A stretch of 64,000 bases of DNA, taken from positions 113,490,050-113,554,049 of the forward strand of contig CM022946.1 of NCBI GenBank assembly GCA_012931725.1. The letters are read 5' to 3'. This DNA comes from Litsea cubeba. Lineage: Eukaryota > Streptophyta > Magnoliopsida > Laurales > Lauraceae. The notes below the pieces were generated by a model. The model did no database searches, was not told the DNA's origin, and saw only the letters and a program-made list of their open reading frames with translations. How positions within the stretch are numbered: position 1 is the stretch's first letter; the number at the start of each line of letters is the position of its first letter. The position numbers and the translations under genes were made by a program. Positions 1 through 10,789 of the stretch are shown here, piece by piece.

Positions 1-826
1 ATAAGGATTCAAAACATCATTGTTATCATGCTAAAAATCATTTACCAAGATTTAAAACAAAGCATATAACAAATGATAAAGAGAGGTAAAGCTTACTTAG
101 TGATTTAACTTCATTAATCCAAGCTTGAGCTTTACTAATGACCCTCTTGATCTCTCTTAGTTCATCCCCTTTATCTTGTCTCCAAACTCCTCAAAGATGG
201 CTTGGAAGCTCCAAAATGTTCAACACTTTTCTCATGGGAATGAACTCCTTTTTATACTCAAAAAGTTGAGTTCTGCGAGTGCTCGGTCGACCTGCACTTT
301 CCCGGGTCGACCTGGGCTTCAACGGTCATAAAACTGACCGTTTGAAAAAGGCTCAACGGCCACTTTTTCGGTCGACCTGCAGTGTCTTCGGTCGACCGGG
401 TCCATGGGCTCGGTCGACCGGCCACACTGCGGGTCGACCGGGTCCCCTGGACCAATTCCCCCAAAAATGCATATTTTGCATATTTTAAAGTATTTTTCCC
501 TGGGGATTTTTTGGGCCAATAAATCAAGCTTGGAATCATGTTTTAAATCATTCTAAGCGGCTTAAAAACATGAAACATAAAAAGCCAAAAATCATTTGAA
601 ACTTTAAATCATTGGCTAGCTTGATTTGTAAAAATCCTTTTTCAAATAAAATGCATCCAAGATGAAAACCAAAACATGCCTGAAACATATGATTTACAAG
701 ATTTAAAAACAATGCATGTGTAAATCAAGATTTCAAGATTTTCTAAATCAATGCATGTGTGTGAATTCAAATGATGAATAAAATGAATGATGCATCCATC
801 AAATTGCAATAAACAAAAACCTAACA
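1..826 (-). mobile_element. Partial LTR of an unidentified LTR retrotransposon (element lies off the left edge)
   Basis: No coding region is seen. The right edge reads CTAACA at 821-826, which on the minus strand is a TGTTAG LTR start. From 827 on, the sequence is homologous to the first intron of the Tat antisense gene. The simplest reading is the U3 end of a 5' LTR in minus orientation, inserted into that intron, with the rest of the element beyond base 1. A minus-strand TATA box (TATAAAAAGG, 247-256) and a cluster of GGTCGACC palindromes upstream of it fit a U3 promoter. The layout resembles the copia LTR at 58852-59989 but the sequence is otherwise different. The family is not identified, and the left LTR end and target duplication cannot be checked here. 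Confidence 0.5.
285..439. repeat. Three pairs of GGTCGACC palindromes in a U3 region
   Basis: Six copies of GGTCGACC start at 285, 305, 370, 390, 412 and 432. They form three pairs, each with exactly 20 bp between starts. The first member usually has GCTC before it and the second CCC or CGG. They lie 30-190 bp upstream of the minus-strand TATA box. Confidence 0.85.
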
Positions 827-1197
827 ATGACTCCGGGGCAATTCCGAAGAAAAGGAACTATCCCGAAAGAAATAGAAAGCTTGAAGATGGGTTCAACACT
901 GCTGCGAGCTCCGAAACTCCAAACTTTCGAAACCTCAAAGTCTCCGTAAAATCAGGAAGGGCTCAACATCGCTGCAAGCTCCAAATTCCCAAATTTGCAA
1001 AAACTTTCAGGTATGCTATCACATCATGCTACAATTCAATTTACAAAAAATATACATGCATGAACATCTTGGTTTGCAAAAAAAAAAAAAAATGCATTAT
1101 CATGATGAGCAAAAAAAAGAAGAAAAGAAACTTTCTCAAAAAAAAAAAGAGAGAAAGAAAACTAAAAAAAAAGAAGAAAAAAAGAAGGGCTGGCCCA

Positions 1198-1246
1198 CAG
1201 GCCACGTGGCCGTACGGCCAGATCCGTACGGATTTGTCCGTATGGC
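1198..1246. repeat. CCGTACGG palindrome cluster in intron 1 of the antisense gene (C1)
   Basis: CCGTACGG at 1210 and 1224 and CCGTATGG at 1238 are spaced 14 bp apart, next to a GGCCACGTGGCC palindrome. The same cluster is at 25192-25238 in A and about 49405-49450 in D. In C2 it is missing (near 10717-10740), where only the flanking GGCCCACAGGCCAC remains. Confidence 0.8.
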
Positions 1247-1428
1247 CCACAAAACAAAAAAAAACATGCAAAAAAAAAGAAAGGAAAAAAAAAAAGAAAG
1301 GAAAACACGTGTAAAAAAAAAGAAGCAAACACTTGGAAAAAAAAAGAGGAAAATAAAAGAAAGAAACAAAAAGAAAGGAAGAACTTTTTTTTTCCTACAA
1401 TGGGATTTTCTTGAAAAAGGGAACTTAC

Positions 1429-1438
1429 TTGAAGCCAT
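1429..1438 (-). pseudogene. Exon 1 of the Tat antisense gene (C1), rest of gene absent
   Basis: Ten-base first coding exon (ATG plus the first codons Met-Ala-Ser) followed on the minus strand by a GTAAGT donor. It is identical in A, C2 and D. The intron is interrupted at 827 by the left-edge LTR, so exons 2-5 are not visible. The surrounding A-rich reading frames at 787-1466 are intron sequence, not genes. Confidence 0.7.
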
Positions 1439-1559
1439 TGATGGAGAAGAAGAAGAAAAGTCTTGAAGATCTTGAAGAAGAAGAACCCTTGGTCTTGACG
1501 CCCTCTTGGGATTGTTGCAAAAGAAAGTAATAAGAGCAAGAGATCCAACCTCCTCCTTG

Positions 1560-1624
1560 CTTTTATAGAAGAGAGCAAACCAAAGAAGGAAAGAAGAAAG
1601 AGGTAAGTGTTACTAATTAGTAAC
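1560..1624 (-). promoter_or_regulatory. Promoter of the antisense gene (C1): TATA box and 16-bp palindrome
   Basis: TATAAAAG lies on the minus strand at 1567-1560. The perfect palindrome GTTACTAATTAGTAAC is at 1609-1624, 41 bp from the TATA box. The same pair with the same 41-bp gap occurs in C2, A and D. Confidence 0.75.
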
Positions 1625-1628
1625 CTTA

Positions 1629-1875
1629 CCAAAAGAAAGAGATTAGAAAGATTCTTTCCCAAAAGAAAGATATCTTGAGGGATTTTCTCCCAAAAAGAAA
1701 TCAATGAGAGATTTTCTCCCAAAAGATAGGATCAATGAAGGATTCTTTCCCAAAAGAAAGATATCTTGAGATATTCTCTCCCAAAATAAAGGGCACATGA
1801 GATATTCTCTCCAAGTAAAGATATTCTTAGATATTCTCTATCAAAAGGAGATATTTTTGGATATTCTTTACAAAA
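1629..1875. repeat. AT-rich tandem repeat upstream of the antisense promoter (C1)
   Basis: Eight or so degenerate units of about 30 bp built on TATCTTTCTTTTGGGA and GAGAATCTC, many with the palindrome AGATATCT. The equivalent block is at 10973-11190 (C2), 24545-24790 (A) and 48765-49000 (D). Confidence 0.75.
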
Positions 1876-2174
1876 ATGACACTATATGAGATCAAAGCCA
1901 TTTCAAAAGCTTAAGGTCCGATGGGTTAGCCCATATGAGCCATGTTTGATGACCTAGGCACTTTAAAAAAAAAATTGGGCTTTTAGTCAAAGAGAAATCC
2001 CTCTTACCAATAGTATACAAAAATGGTCCCATGCCTCTTTTGAGTTGATTGGACCATACAAAGAAAATTCCTAGCCCCATGAGCTTCCAAAAATCAAACC
2101 ATCCAGCCTCATCTACCAAATTGAGCCAAAATCTTGAAATTGACATTCCACAAAAATCCAAACGAAATCTTGGT

Positions 2175-2400
2175 CCCCTAACTTGCCACATATAGCTTGT
2201 TAGGTCACAAGATCAAAACCAAAAACCAAAACCTGATCTCCTAACTTGCCACATATAGCCTGTTAGGTCACAAGATCAAAACCAAAATTGATCCCCCAAC
2301 ATTCCACATACAGCTTGTTGGGTCACACGGTCAAAACCAAAAAACGACCCTCTAACCTGCCACATACAGCTTGTTAGGTCACAAGGTCAAAACCCAAATC
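2175..2400. repeat. About 62-bp tandem repeat (C1)
   Basis: Four to five units containing CTAACTTGCCACATA and CTTGTTAGGTCACA, separated by CA-rich spacers of variable length. The same block lies in C2 (11528-11745), A (24010-24245) and D (48303-48470), always between the antisense promoter and the polypurine tract. Confidence 0.8.
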
Positions 2401-2603
2401 CACATCCCTGATGTCATCTTCAAAACTTTACCTCGAGATGGTACGTGATCCCTTTCACTACCATAAAATTCCCCTGGAAGTTCAAAAGGCTACAAATACC
2501 AAAAAGAAAGACTGCTCAAAAACTCTTGGTCCAGTCATAGACTCTCCTTCAAAAATCTCTTCGAGGCACATCGACTACAAAAGTTAAGCAACTCGTCGCT
2601 GTA

Positions 2604-2618
2604 CCTCGAGGGGGCATT
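2604..2618 (+). promoter_or_regulatory. Polypurine tract before LTR (C1)
   Basis: CTCGAGGGGGCATT directly precedes the LTR start TGTTGACACC. It marks the 3' side of the internal region, where plus-strand DNA synthesis of a gypsy element starts. Confidence 0.75.
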
Positions 2619-2769
2619 TGTTGACACCAAAAATGTCACTTTGCCTCTTCAAGATCCAAAGAGCTACATGAAGTCACAACCTGCCATAAATAGGCAATGC
2701 TACTTCCAAAAAATCAAATCTTATCATAATCAAACAAAAACTGCAAGATCCTTCAAGATAGCCAAAAGA

Positions 2770-3420
2770 GGAGTACACTAGAAGTTTCGGGCCATTTCAA
2801 AATCATTTGGCCTAACTTCGCTTCTCCGGCAGCTGAAAAGGAGCTCCCGGCGGTGAAAACATCAGAGACACCAATTCTTCGATCAGAGCCGATGGATGGT
2901 CTCAAAATACATCCAAAAGGCTCCACGTCAAGTTCCGAGTCAAACCGACAACGTTTGACCCTACATTAACCCTCGAATAGCTAAATCAAGCCTCTCGGCG
3001 GTGAGAACCACCGACGCCATCACTCATCAGATAGAGCACATGGACGGCTTCAAAATGCTTACAAAGGGCTACACGTCAAATTTCAGGTCATTTCGACAAC
3101 ATTTGACCATACTTTCACGCTCGGAAGCCAAATCAGGCCTCTCGAAGGCGAAGCTCCCCGAGACCATGGTTTCCAAGACAGAGCCTGTGGATCATCTCAA
3201 AATGACTCCAATAGGTTCCCTGTCAAATTTCAAGTCAATCGGACATCGGTTGACCGCACATCAAGACCCGACATCTTCATCGCGACAAAAGCAAGTCTAC
3301 TAGTGATAGGGCCCTAAAAGGCTTCAAAACACAAACAAAAGCCTATGGTTGGTCTTATTTATTGCTCAGCATGCTTCACCCCAAATTTCAGGTCATTCTG
3401 ACATCGTTTGTCCTAGTTTC
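2770..3420. repeat. Five 148-bp tandem repeats in U3 (C1 LTR)
   Basis: A conserved core of the type TTTCAGGTCATTTCGACA followed by a TTTGACC-like end begins at about 2785, 2933, 3081, 3228 and 3385, a period of 147-157 bp. A has three units (near 40960, 41115 and 41255). D has five. Confidence 0.8.
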
Positions 3421-4526
3421 AGCTTCTGACGGAAAATCGGCAGCTCTACGCAACAAAGTCTTCGGCCTTCTCAGGAAATTGGAAACTTTGCAAAATAAAA
3501 TGCAAGGATTCTCATCAGATTTTCTACATGGAAATCAGGCCAATAAATGATCAAAAATGTCAAGGAAAAATACAGAAGAAAAAAGAATCGAAAAACGGCA
3601 AAAACGGACACAAAACGGGACAAAAGGGGGAAAACCCCCCAGGGCCCGGGATCGCCTGGTGGGCCCCGGAAACCCCGTTTTTCGCCATTTTTTCGCGATT
3701 CGAAGAGTCCGGCCTCTGGTATTTTCCAAAATTCATACTGTTGAGACACCAAATCCTCTGACATTCGTCAAAAACATGGGTTAATCATCAAGAGTATCGA
3801 AATCAACATTGATCGTCAACTGGTCAACCAAAAAAAGTGTGCTTTCTACCCGACCGATCGAGAAATCGACAGGACAGATGGCACCGACCCGCTGTTGGCA
3901 ACCAACACCTGAAGTTACATGGTCATCCGATGTCGATCTACATGAAGATCCATCGATGATCATCGCCTGAAGAATCCCAAATGACGCGGCACGGCCCGCG
4001 ACTCTTCAACTGCTCGGCGACCACTTAATGCGATTAATTGACTAGCTTTATTACAGTCATTAATCCATTTCTTTGGATGGACCAATCAAAAGCAAGCATC
4101 CGGGAGTTACAAGTCAAGAGATTCATGGCATTTAACCCATGAACTCCTCCCATCATGGCGATTAAAGGTGATTAAATGCCCTTAATCTCCTCCGACCAAT
4201 CAGAAGCCAAGAAAAATGAGTTACAAATTAAAGAATTCAATCTTGTAACTCCTCCCTTTATGTAGCTTTATGACAATTAAGGCTCATAAAACCTCCTAAA
4301 AGGCTACCTAAAAGCCTATAAAAGGGAGAGCTCTCCAAGAAGAAAAAGGATCACACAGATAGCACAGACAGTAGAGATCACAAACACACAGACAACAGAC
4401 TGCAGAAAATCCAGAAACTCAGACAGAAAAAAGGCATCCGAAATCTAAGAGAAAGAAAGAGAGAAAACTCTACGGAAGTTCTACACCGACCACCGCTACA
4501 AGGTGACAAAAGTCCCTTAGGGGGTA

Positions 4527-4543
4527 CCCCCCCCCAAGGTCCT
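4527..4543. repeat. Palindromic G/C run in transcribed LTR (C1)
   Basis: A run of G, the core GTAC and a run of C, ending in CCAAGG. It lies about 210 bp downstream of the TATA box. The same feature is longer in the A LTRs (22165-22194 and 39841-39867). Confidence 0.6.
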
Positions 4544-4867
4544 TGCCTTCTCCTTCTGTCTCCAATGGCTTAGACATGGCTTTTCAGCCCGTCTACTTGG
4601 CTTTTTATTGGACATAGGACTTCCTCTTGGTCTTTGTCCTCTAAAAACCTGAGGTTATAGCCAAGCCAAGCGAATCAATAGCATCCTCTGTTCTCATCTG
4701 CATGGATGATGGCGAAGTCCACATATGGCTTGCGACCGTCAATCTGAATGGGTCCCCCCCAATCTCCTGAGAAGTTAGATCCTCCTTTTCTTGCTTTTCA
4801 TTGTAGTTTGTATTTTTTTTAAAAGACACAAAAATCAAAACTCTTGTCTTTCATTATTGATAAGGAT

Positions 4868-4960
4868 TGTAAATCGGCTATAAACGCCAAAATCGGCTAT
4901 AAACGCCAAAAATCGGCTATAAATGCCAAATTCGGCTATAAATGCCAAAAAAATCGCCTT
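4868..4960. repeat. LTR minisatellite, GGC-N7-GCC units (C1)
   Basis: Four units of about 22 bp of the form GGCTATAAACGCC plus AAAATC. Equivalent arrays are at 21760-21832 and 39434-39510 in the A LTRs, and related longer arrays lie inside the element between pol and the antisense gene. Confidence 0.85.
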
Positions 4961-5439
4961 TCACGGCAAATCAAGAAAATGTTTCTTTTCTTAAATATAT
5001 GTTCAATGGAAAACTTGAAAGAAGTTGATTTCCTTTTTACTTGCGAAGGTTGATCTCCGGATCACCACTTGCAATTCCAATTAAAATAGAAAATCTGGCA
5101 CACCCATACAAAAAAATGTTGATGCACGCCTTTGCCCCCAGTTACGAAAGGGTCAGACCCAACGGACTCCCACGTCCACCGACCTTGGTAGAACCAGGCA
5201 GGAGCGCGGTCCATCAGTTTCATTGTTCAAAAATTCCAAGTTTAGGAGTCTCTCCCTAACTTGACCAAAATTTTCATTCCTTGAAACCCAAGATTCATGG
5301 TTTGAAACAAAATCCGGATTCAGGGATTTCCACCCTAGTCCACCCTGCCTTTTACCGCTAAAATGGTTTTAGGTCAAAAGTTACGACCCTCGTGTCTTTA
5401 AAAAAAAAATGGTTTTTAAAAAAACCACGGGGAAGCGAC

Positions 5440-5950
5440 ACTTAGTCGATACTAGCATAAATCAGAAGAATGCGAACCACGTTCGACACTCCCAAAATCG
5501 CAGGGAAGCGACATTTTGTCGATACTTGCAAAATAAAAAAAATCGTGGAGACGCAATATTTCAGTTGATATCCACAACCTAAATTTCAAAGATTCAGAAA
5601 AACCTAAAAACCGTGGAGACGCAACATTTTAGTTGATATCGATAACCCAAATTTCAAAGGTTCGAAAAAACCAAAAAATTGTGGAGATGCAACATTGCAG
5701 TTGATATCCACAACCCAAAGGTTCAAGAAAGCAGCAAATTTCAAAAATTGTGGGGAAACGACATCAAGTCAGTACCCACGAAATCAAATTTTTGAAAAGC
5801 AAGGATGCGACATTCCATCGATACTTACATCCAAATCTGCAGGGAGGCGACATTCCATTAATACTCATAACCGAATGAGAAAGGATGCGACATTCCATCG
5901 ATACTTGCAAGACCAATCAGCAGGGAGGCGACTTTTAGTCGATACTAGCA
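5440..5950. repeat. Array of about eleven 30-nt hairpins (C2)
   Basis: Homologue of the array at 30411-30796, read here on the opposite strand. Units recur every 35-70 bp. Each has an inner stem around TCGA or TTGA and outer 5-base arms that pair, for example GTGGG with CCCAC and GTGGA with TCCAC. Some units are decayed. No coding sense. Confidence 0.75.
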
Positions 5951-5969
5951 TTTTTGAAAACCAAAACCA

Positions 5970-6150
5970 GCTATAAATGCCACCAAAATCGGCTATCAAT
6001 GCCACAAAACAAAATTGGCTATCAATGCCACAAAAAAAAACCGGCTATCAATGCCACAAACAAAAACTTGGCTTTAAAAGAAAATCGGCTATCAATGCCA
6101 CAAAAATTGGCTCTCATGCCACAAACGAAGTCTTGCTCCCATGCCAAAAT
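5970..6150. repeat. Minisatellite GGCTAT-N-GCC between hairpin array and antisense gene (C2)
   Basis: About seven units of GGCTATCAATGCC or GGCTATAAATGCC with A/C-rich spacers. The motif is the same as in the LTR minisatellite. Confidence 0.8.
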
Positions 6151-6395
6151 AATCACTTGACAAAAGATTTTCACAAAATGGCAGACTTTTGATCAAATCC
6201 CAATTAGCAATTGCTTTTATCACAAAAAGATTTAAGTGAGCATAGGGAAAACAAAAAAAGAGTACCAAAAAACATGTGGTACCGAAAAAAAAAGTGTTCA
6301 CAAGCACTACAAAAAAAATGAGTACCAAAAAAAAAATACATGTGGTACCAAAAAAGAAAGAAGAGTTTCTGTTACAAAAAAAAAAAAAAGAAACC

Positions 6396-9300
6396 AGGAG
6401 CTGAGCCAAAAATGGTCTCCAGCCAAAGTTTCAGCTCCTCGAGCAAACTTTTGGCCTCGGCCGTCAGAGTTTCCAAGGCACGCCTCTTCAGGAACTTTCC
6501 ATGAGATGCTAGAGAATGCTGTAATCCTTCTTTTACACTGGGAAGCTTATCGCAGGCAGTTCACCATCGTTTGTTTTCCTCAGTCCTCCTTTTGAGAATT
6601 CAATCGGCATCTGCAACCTGGCCAATCAAAGCACTCTCCCTGTCGCGAGCCTCTATCATAGCAGCCCACTTGGCCGCGACTTGCGCCCCCAAATGCTCAA
6701 GACATTGCCTAGCCTCGGTGACCTCCCTATCAAGGATGGTAATGTCATTCCTCGGCTCGATGATGGTCTAAGTTTCTCTCCCAGACAAACCGCTTCCTGC
6801 TCTGTGTAGTCTCATCCAAGTCAGATTGATCCTTATTAGCAGGATCCTGGAACATCTCCGTGAAGAAGTCATCATCAGGGAAAGCCATGGTCTCAAACCA
6901 CTTGTTGCCCAACCTAATGATCCTATCAACGATCGCCCTAGCACCTGTGACGTCCAAACCAACTTCTTCGACATCAGTGAGTATCTCCTGCACATGCTCG
7001 ATCATGCCAAATCCGGCATACAAGTGTCCAGAAAGGAGAGTCTCGATCCAAGAGCTCAAAATTCATCCTAGCACCTTCTTCGTAAATAAAAGAGATGGCC
7101 CGGATGAAGATTCGCCACGCTCAATCGGTCGGCTGCTCATTCATGCCCCACTGGAAGAGTAACAAAAGAACTCTTTCCAATTGTAGCCACTGTGGAAGGA
7201 ATCTCATCATGAGTTCTCGCCTTTGCCGTGTCAGAACTGGTTGTAGGAGTCTCTACCTCCGGATCAACCTCTGGTATCCCTCGCCCTAGTTCTGAAGGAA
7301 GCGATGGATTTTCTTCTGTATGGATTCTCTTCTGTCACTTGAAAACCTGTCAAAGAAACACAATAAGGGTATGATTATAATCCTGTTAGAAAAAAGTCTT
7401 TATCAGGGTTATTACTATAAAGTACCTTCTTCGACGACTGGCGGAACACTTTCTTCCTCCATGAACTCATCGGAAGCACTGTCAACATTTGCATCCATCA
7501 ATGGTTCAAAGTCATCAGAATCCTGTGGCAAGTCAGCTGACAAGAAAAATGTTCGCAAATCAAGTCACAGACACAAAAAAAAAGTTATACAAATTGGAGA
7601 TTCTAGATTCACTCCAGAGTCCCTCGGTTCTTCTTTAGGTGCACCCATAGGATCTGTCGCCGCCTCATCAGTCGGAAAGGCATCACCAAGTCTTCTTCTT
7701 CTGCTAAAAAAAAAAGAAAAGCAAAACAAAAAGCAAATCAGAACATGGAAAAATCCCATGAAAGGAAAGGACAAAGAAAGAGGAAGAATCATACCTTCAT
7801 CCACGGTCTCTTCTTCTCGGCTCCTCTTTTCTGGAGGCTCGTCAGCATTCTCTGGCACCTCCTCATTAACAGTAAGAGGAAGTTCCATACCAGGAGAGAC
7901 TTCATGTTGCCCTTTGCTGCGACGATGACTCCTCTTCCTCTTGCTTATGTGGGCTCGCTTTCTAGAAAAACCTACCCCACTGTCAGAGTCAGGTTTCCCA
8001 CTTGACTCCTCACTGGATGGTCTGCTTTTGCCAGTAGACTTGACAGAAGCTCGCCTCTATGCCGCTTGCATCCAAGCGTCAAGCTCAACTTCCTCTTGTT
8101 CTAACTGCTCTAAGGCCTCGTCAGGTACTTCCCGAACAGCTTCAGAACCAATGATGCCCTGGTCACCGAGAAAGCCTGTCTTGTGCTTCTCTCCAGAAAG
8201 GGAGGCCCAAACTTCCTCTCGCCGGACGCCATCCGACTTTTCAAGGCCTTTTTCAGACGACAGCTTCACATCAAGCTCTTTCTTGGAAAGCCCCCGATAT
8301 GCCAAAAAGCTCTCCACGAACCACTTTGCGAAGCCGGCAGTCTGGAAAGTCGACAACACAGGATAAGAAATCATGGCAGTAGTGTCTTCAGCACTATAGA
8401 AAGCCCATGCGTTTCTCCTATCCTGCAAACCTCCAAAGCGCTTCACCATGCTTGAAGGCGCTCCAACAACGCCATGAGAAAAGCCCAACTGCAGAGCAAA
8501 GTGAGAAGGTACAAATGGTTGGATGTTGAGGAAAAGATGTCTGCGGTACACCATCGTGCCGACACGTATGCTGAAAAGCCTCTCCTCTGCATTAGTCAAT
8601 GAGAAATGCCTTTCCAACCCTGCCCTAATAGAGTCTCGGGAGGCACCAAAATCAAAAGCCTTCTTCCGCAACTCCGGAGAAAGCTTCACTGAAGACTGCC
8701 CCATCTCGACGTCCCTGAAACGTCGGATCCTCATGTGGGCAAACAAAAGTGATTCGAGAACGGCTTTGCCCTTAGCCAATCGAATCATCAGAGGATCATC
8801 ATCCTGTTCAGCACCCAGCCGATGGAAGCCAGGACAGTAGTATACATACCATGAATAAAAAATGTGGGCTGAAAATAACCTGTTCATGGGAAGCCCAAGC
8901 TGAACCAAAAAAGCAGCAGCCTGCAGTTCGGTATACAAGTAGGAGTAAAGAGCTGGAACCAAAGCAAGCCGCTCTCAAAACGCCATCTGACAAGCCGGAA
9001 AGATACAATGCGGCCTGATGTGCGTTCCATCTCCTCTAGCAAAAATAGCTTCACCTAGCCAATAAGTGAGGTAAACAGTAAGATCTCTCCGCAGTGCAAT
9101 CTCAGAACATAAGGCGTCTGTACTTACGAAGAAACCCCTCAACTCTTCTTGCATGGCCGAAGTCTTCTTCGAACCCGGATCCTGAGCCCTGGTTTCCCGG
9201 GTCGTGCTATTAGAAGATTCCCTACTGCCAAAGAAGTTGGGGAACGAAGAGATAGAACTCTTCCAACTACTAGATCTAACTTTCGAGCCCTCCTTCTCCT

Positions 9301-10789
9301 TCAAAAAATCATAGAAGGCGACAAGCTGAAAGTACAAAAGCAGAAACTCCTCCGACTGCTGCTCAAGGACGCTGTCGATCGGTACGAACTCTTCATAGAG
9401 TTTGCCAAGGATAAACAACCCAGTAAAGGTGCTCAACTCCTTCAAAGAAAAACCAATCTCACCATTTGTGACAACAAAGGTATTGGTTTGTGGAAGGAAT
9501 GACTCCAACATAGCCATGAAGGCCTCATCGAAAAAGATCACGGTCTCCCTAAAGGCGCGGACTGCATCAAAAATCCCGGCTTCCTTCAAAACGGCGCCAC
9601 CGATCAGCAGGACGCGATTAGTCCATGACTTCCATTCGGAGTCAGCACTCAAACGGCCATGAAGTCGAAAAGGTTTCACCCAATTGATGCCGTCACCGCT
9701 GAAAAGGCCAAGGCCCACCGATCCCAAATCGACTGACGGATAATCCGAGCCCTAGTAGCCGCTGGCCGGCATCAACATGTCCATGTCGGCAGGCGACTTC
9801 TCCATAAATCTAGGAGGACCGCCAACAAAAACCCCGGTCTTGATCACATTAGTCTTCTTCACCCAGCTTGGAGGATCTTCCCTCTTAGAGCATGTGGGAG
9901 AAAGGCTCATGATCAAGATAGTACGGTCAAACGTCGATCGGGTAACAACGGTTCTTTTCTCACCATCAGCTGTGTAAAAGAACTGAAAACATCTCTTTTG
10001 GTATGTCACGTCGTCAAGGACTGCATCACTAAAGAAGAAGGTAGGCTTGGGCAAAACCCTCTGATCATCCATCACCCAAGGACAGCCACTTACCATGATC
10101 TTGTAAAATTCTTCTCCCTTGAGAGCGATCAGTCGCTACCTCATCTCATCTCTGTTGAGGGAGTCGCACTCTTCAAGATTTCTTTCAACATATTTGACCT
10201 TTTCCCAGGCCTGCTGAACGGCCGGATTGGAATATCTAGCAGATCGACGAGGAACGCTTCTAGTAGGCTCTTTAGCCTTATTCGTGCTCGAGGAACCACC
10301 TGCAAAGGTTGGAAAAGAAAAAGATCAATCATCAAAATGACAGGATTTCACTAAAAGAAAATCTGGCGAGATTTTGGCATGATTTCGGGGCAATTCCAAA
10401 GAAAAAGAAAATATCCCGAAAGAAATAGAAAGCTTGAAGATGTGCTCAATATTGTTGCAAGCTCCAAAACTCCAAACTTTCGAAACCTCAAAGTCTCCGT
10501 AAAATCAGGAAGGGCTCAATATCACTGCGAGCTCCAAATTCCCAAATTTGCAAAAACTTCCAGGTATGTTATCACATCATGCTACCAATTCAATTTACAA
10601 AAATACATGCATGAATATCTTGGTTTGCAAAAAAAAAAAAAAAGAGCATTATCATAATGAGCAAAAAAAAAAAAAAGAAAAAACTTTCTCAAAAAAAAAG
10701 GGAGAAAAAAAGGGGGCTGGCCCACAGGCCACATGACCCACAAAAGAAAAAAAATGTGCAAGAAAAAAAGAAATCTTACTTGAAGCCAT
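6396..10789 (-). pseudogene. Tat antisense gene (plant-mobile-domain-like), decayed copy C2
   Basis: Same gene as at 24980-29608. Exon 1 is at 10789-10780 with a GTAAG donor, and exon 2 starts at 10299 after a CAG acceptor. The mobile-domain-like region (for example ESFLPQTNTFVVTNGEIGF) is easy to read between about 9700 and 8975. Breaks are in-frame TAG codons at 9754-9752 and 8059-8057, each where A has CAG, and a frameshift near 8970. Exons 3-5 are readable in pieces down to about 6396 but with further damage in the C-terminal coiled-coil part. Both CAG-to-TAG changes fit deamination of methylated cytosine, which is usual for silenced elements. Not functional. Confidence 0.75.

Larger units (their letters stand above)
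827..5216 (+). mobile_element. Tat-type Ty3/gypsy element C1, 3' part only
   Basis: Plus-orientation remnant of the same family as the full element at 21487-41442. It holds, in order, part of intron 1, exon 1 and the promoter of the antisense gene (minus strand), two blocks of tandem repeats, a polypurine tract and one 3' LTR. Gag, pol and the antisense gene body are not here. The left end is cut by the LTR at 1-826. The right end is the exact LTR terminus (CCATCA), which abuts internal DNA of another copy, C2. Confidence 0.8.
2619..5216 (+). repeat. 3' LTR of Tat element C1 (2,598 bp)
   Basis: Starts TGTTGACACC and ends GGTCCATCA. It is homologous along its length to the A LTRs but about 310 bp longer, because U3 carries five instead of three 148-bp repeats. 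A TATA box (TATAAAAG) at 4317-4324 divides U3 from the transcribed part. No gene is supported inside; the short open frames are products of the repeats. Confidence 0.9.

Noticed and set aside
787..1466. Lysine-rich or phenylalanine-rich open frames
   Set aside because: They are A-rich or T-rich intron 1 sequence of the antisense gene; the same artefact appears at 24980-25412 and 49178-49663.
2619..5216. 2619-5216 as 5' LTR of a gag-pol-less mobile subfamily (LTR-spacer-antisense gene-LTR)
   Set aside because: No primer-binding site follows the LTR, and D shows the same kind of junction at a different spacer position. Insertion of one copy into another explains both exact LTR ends better, though I cannot exclude deletion.
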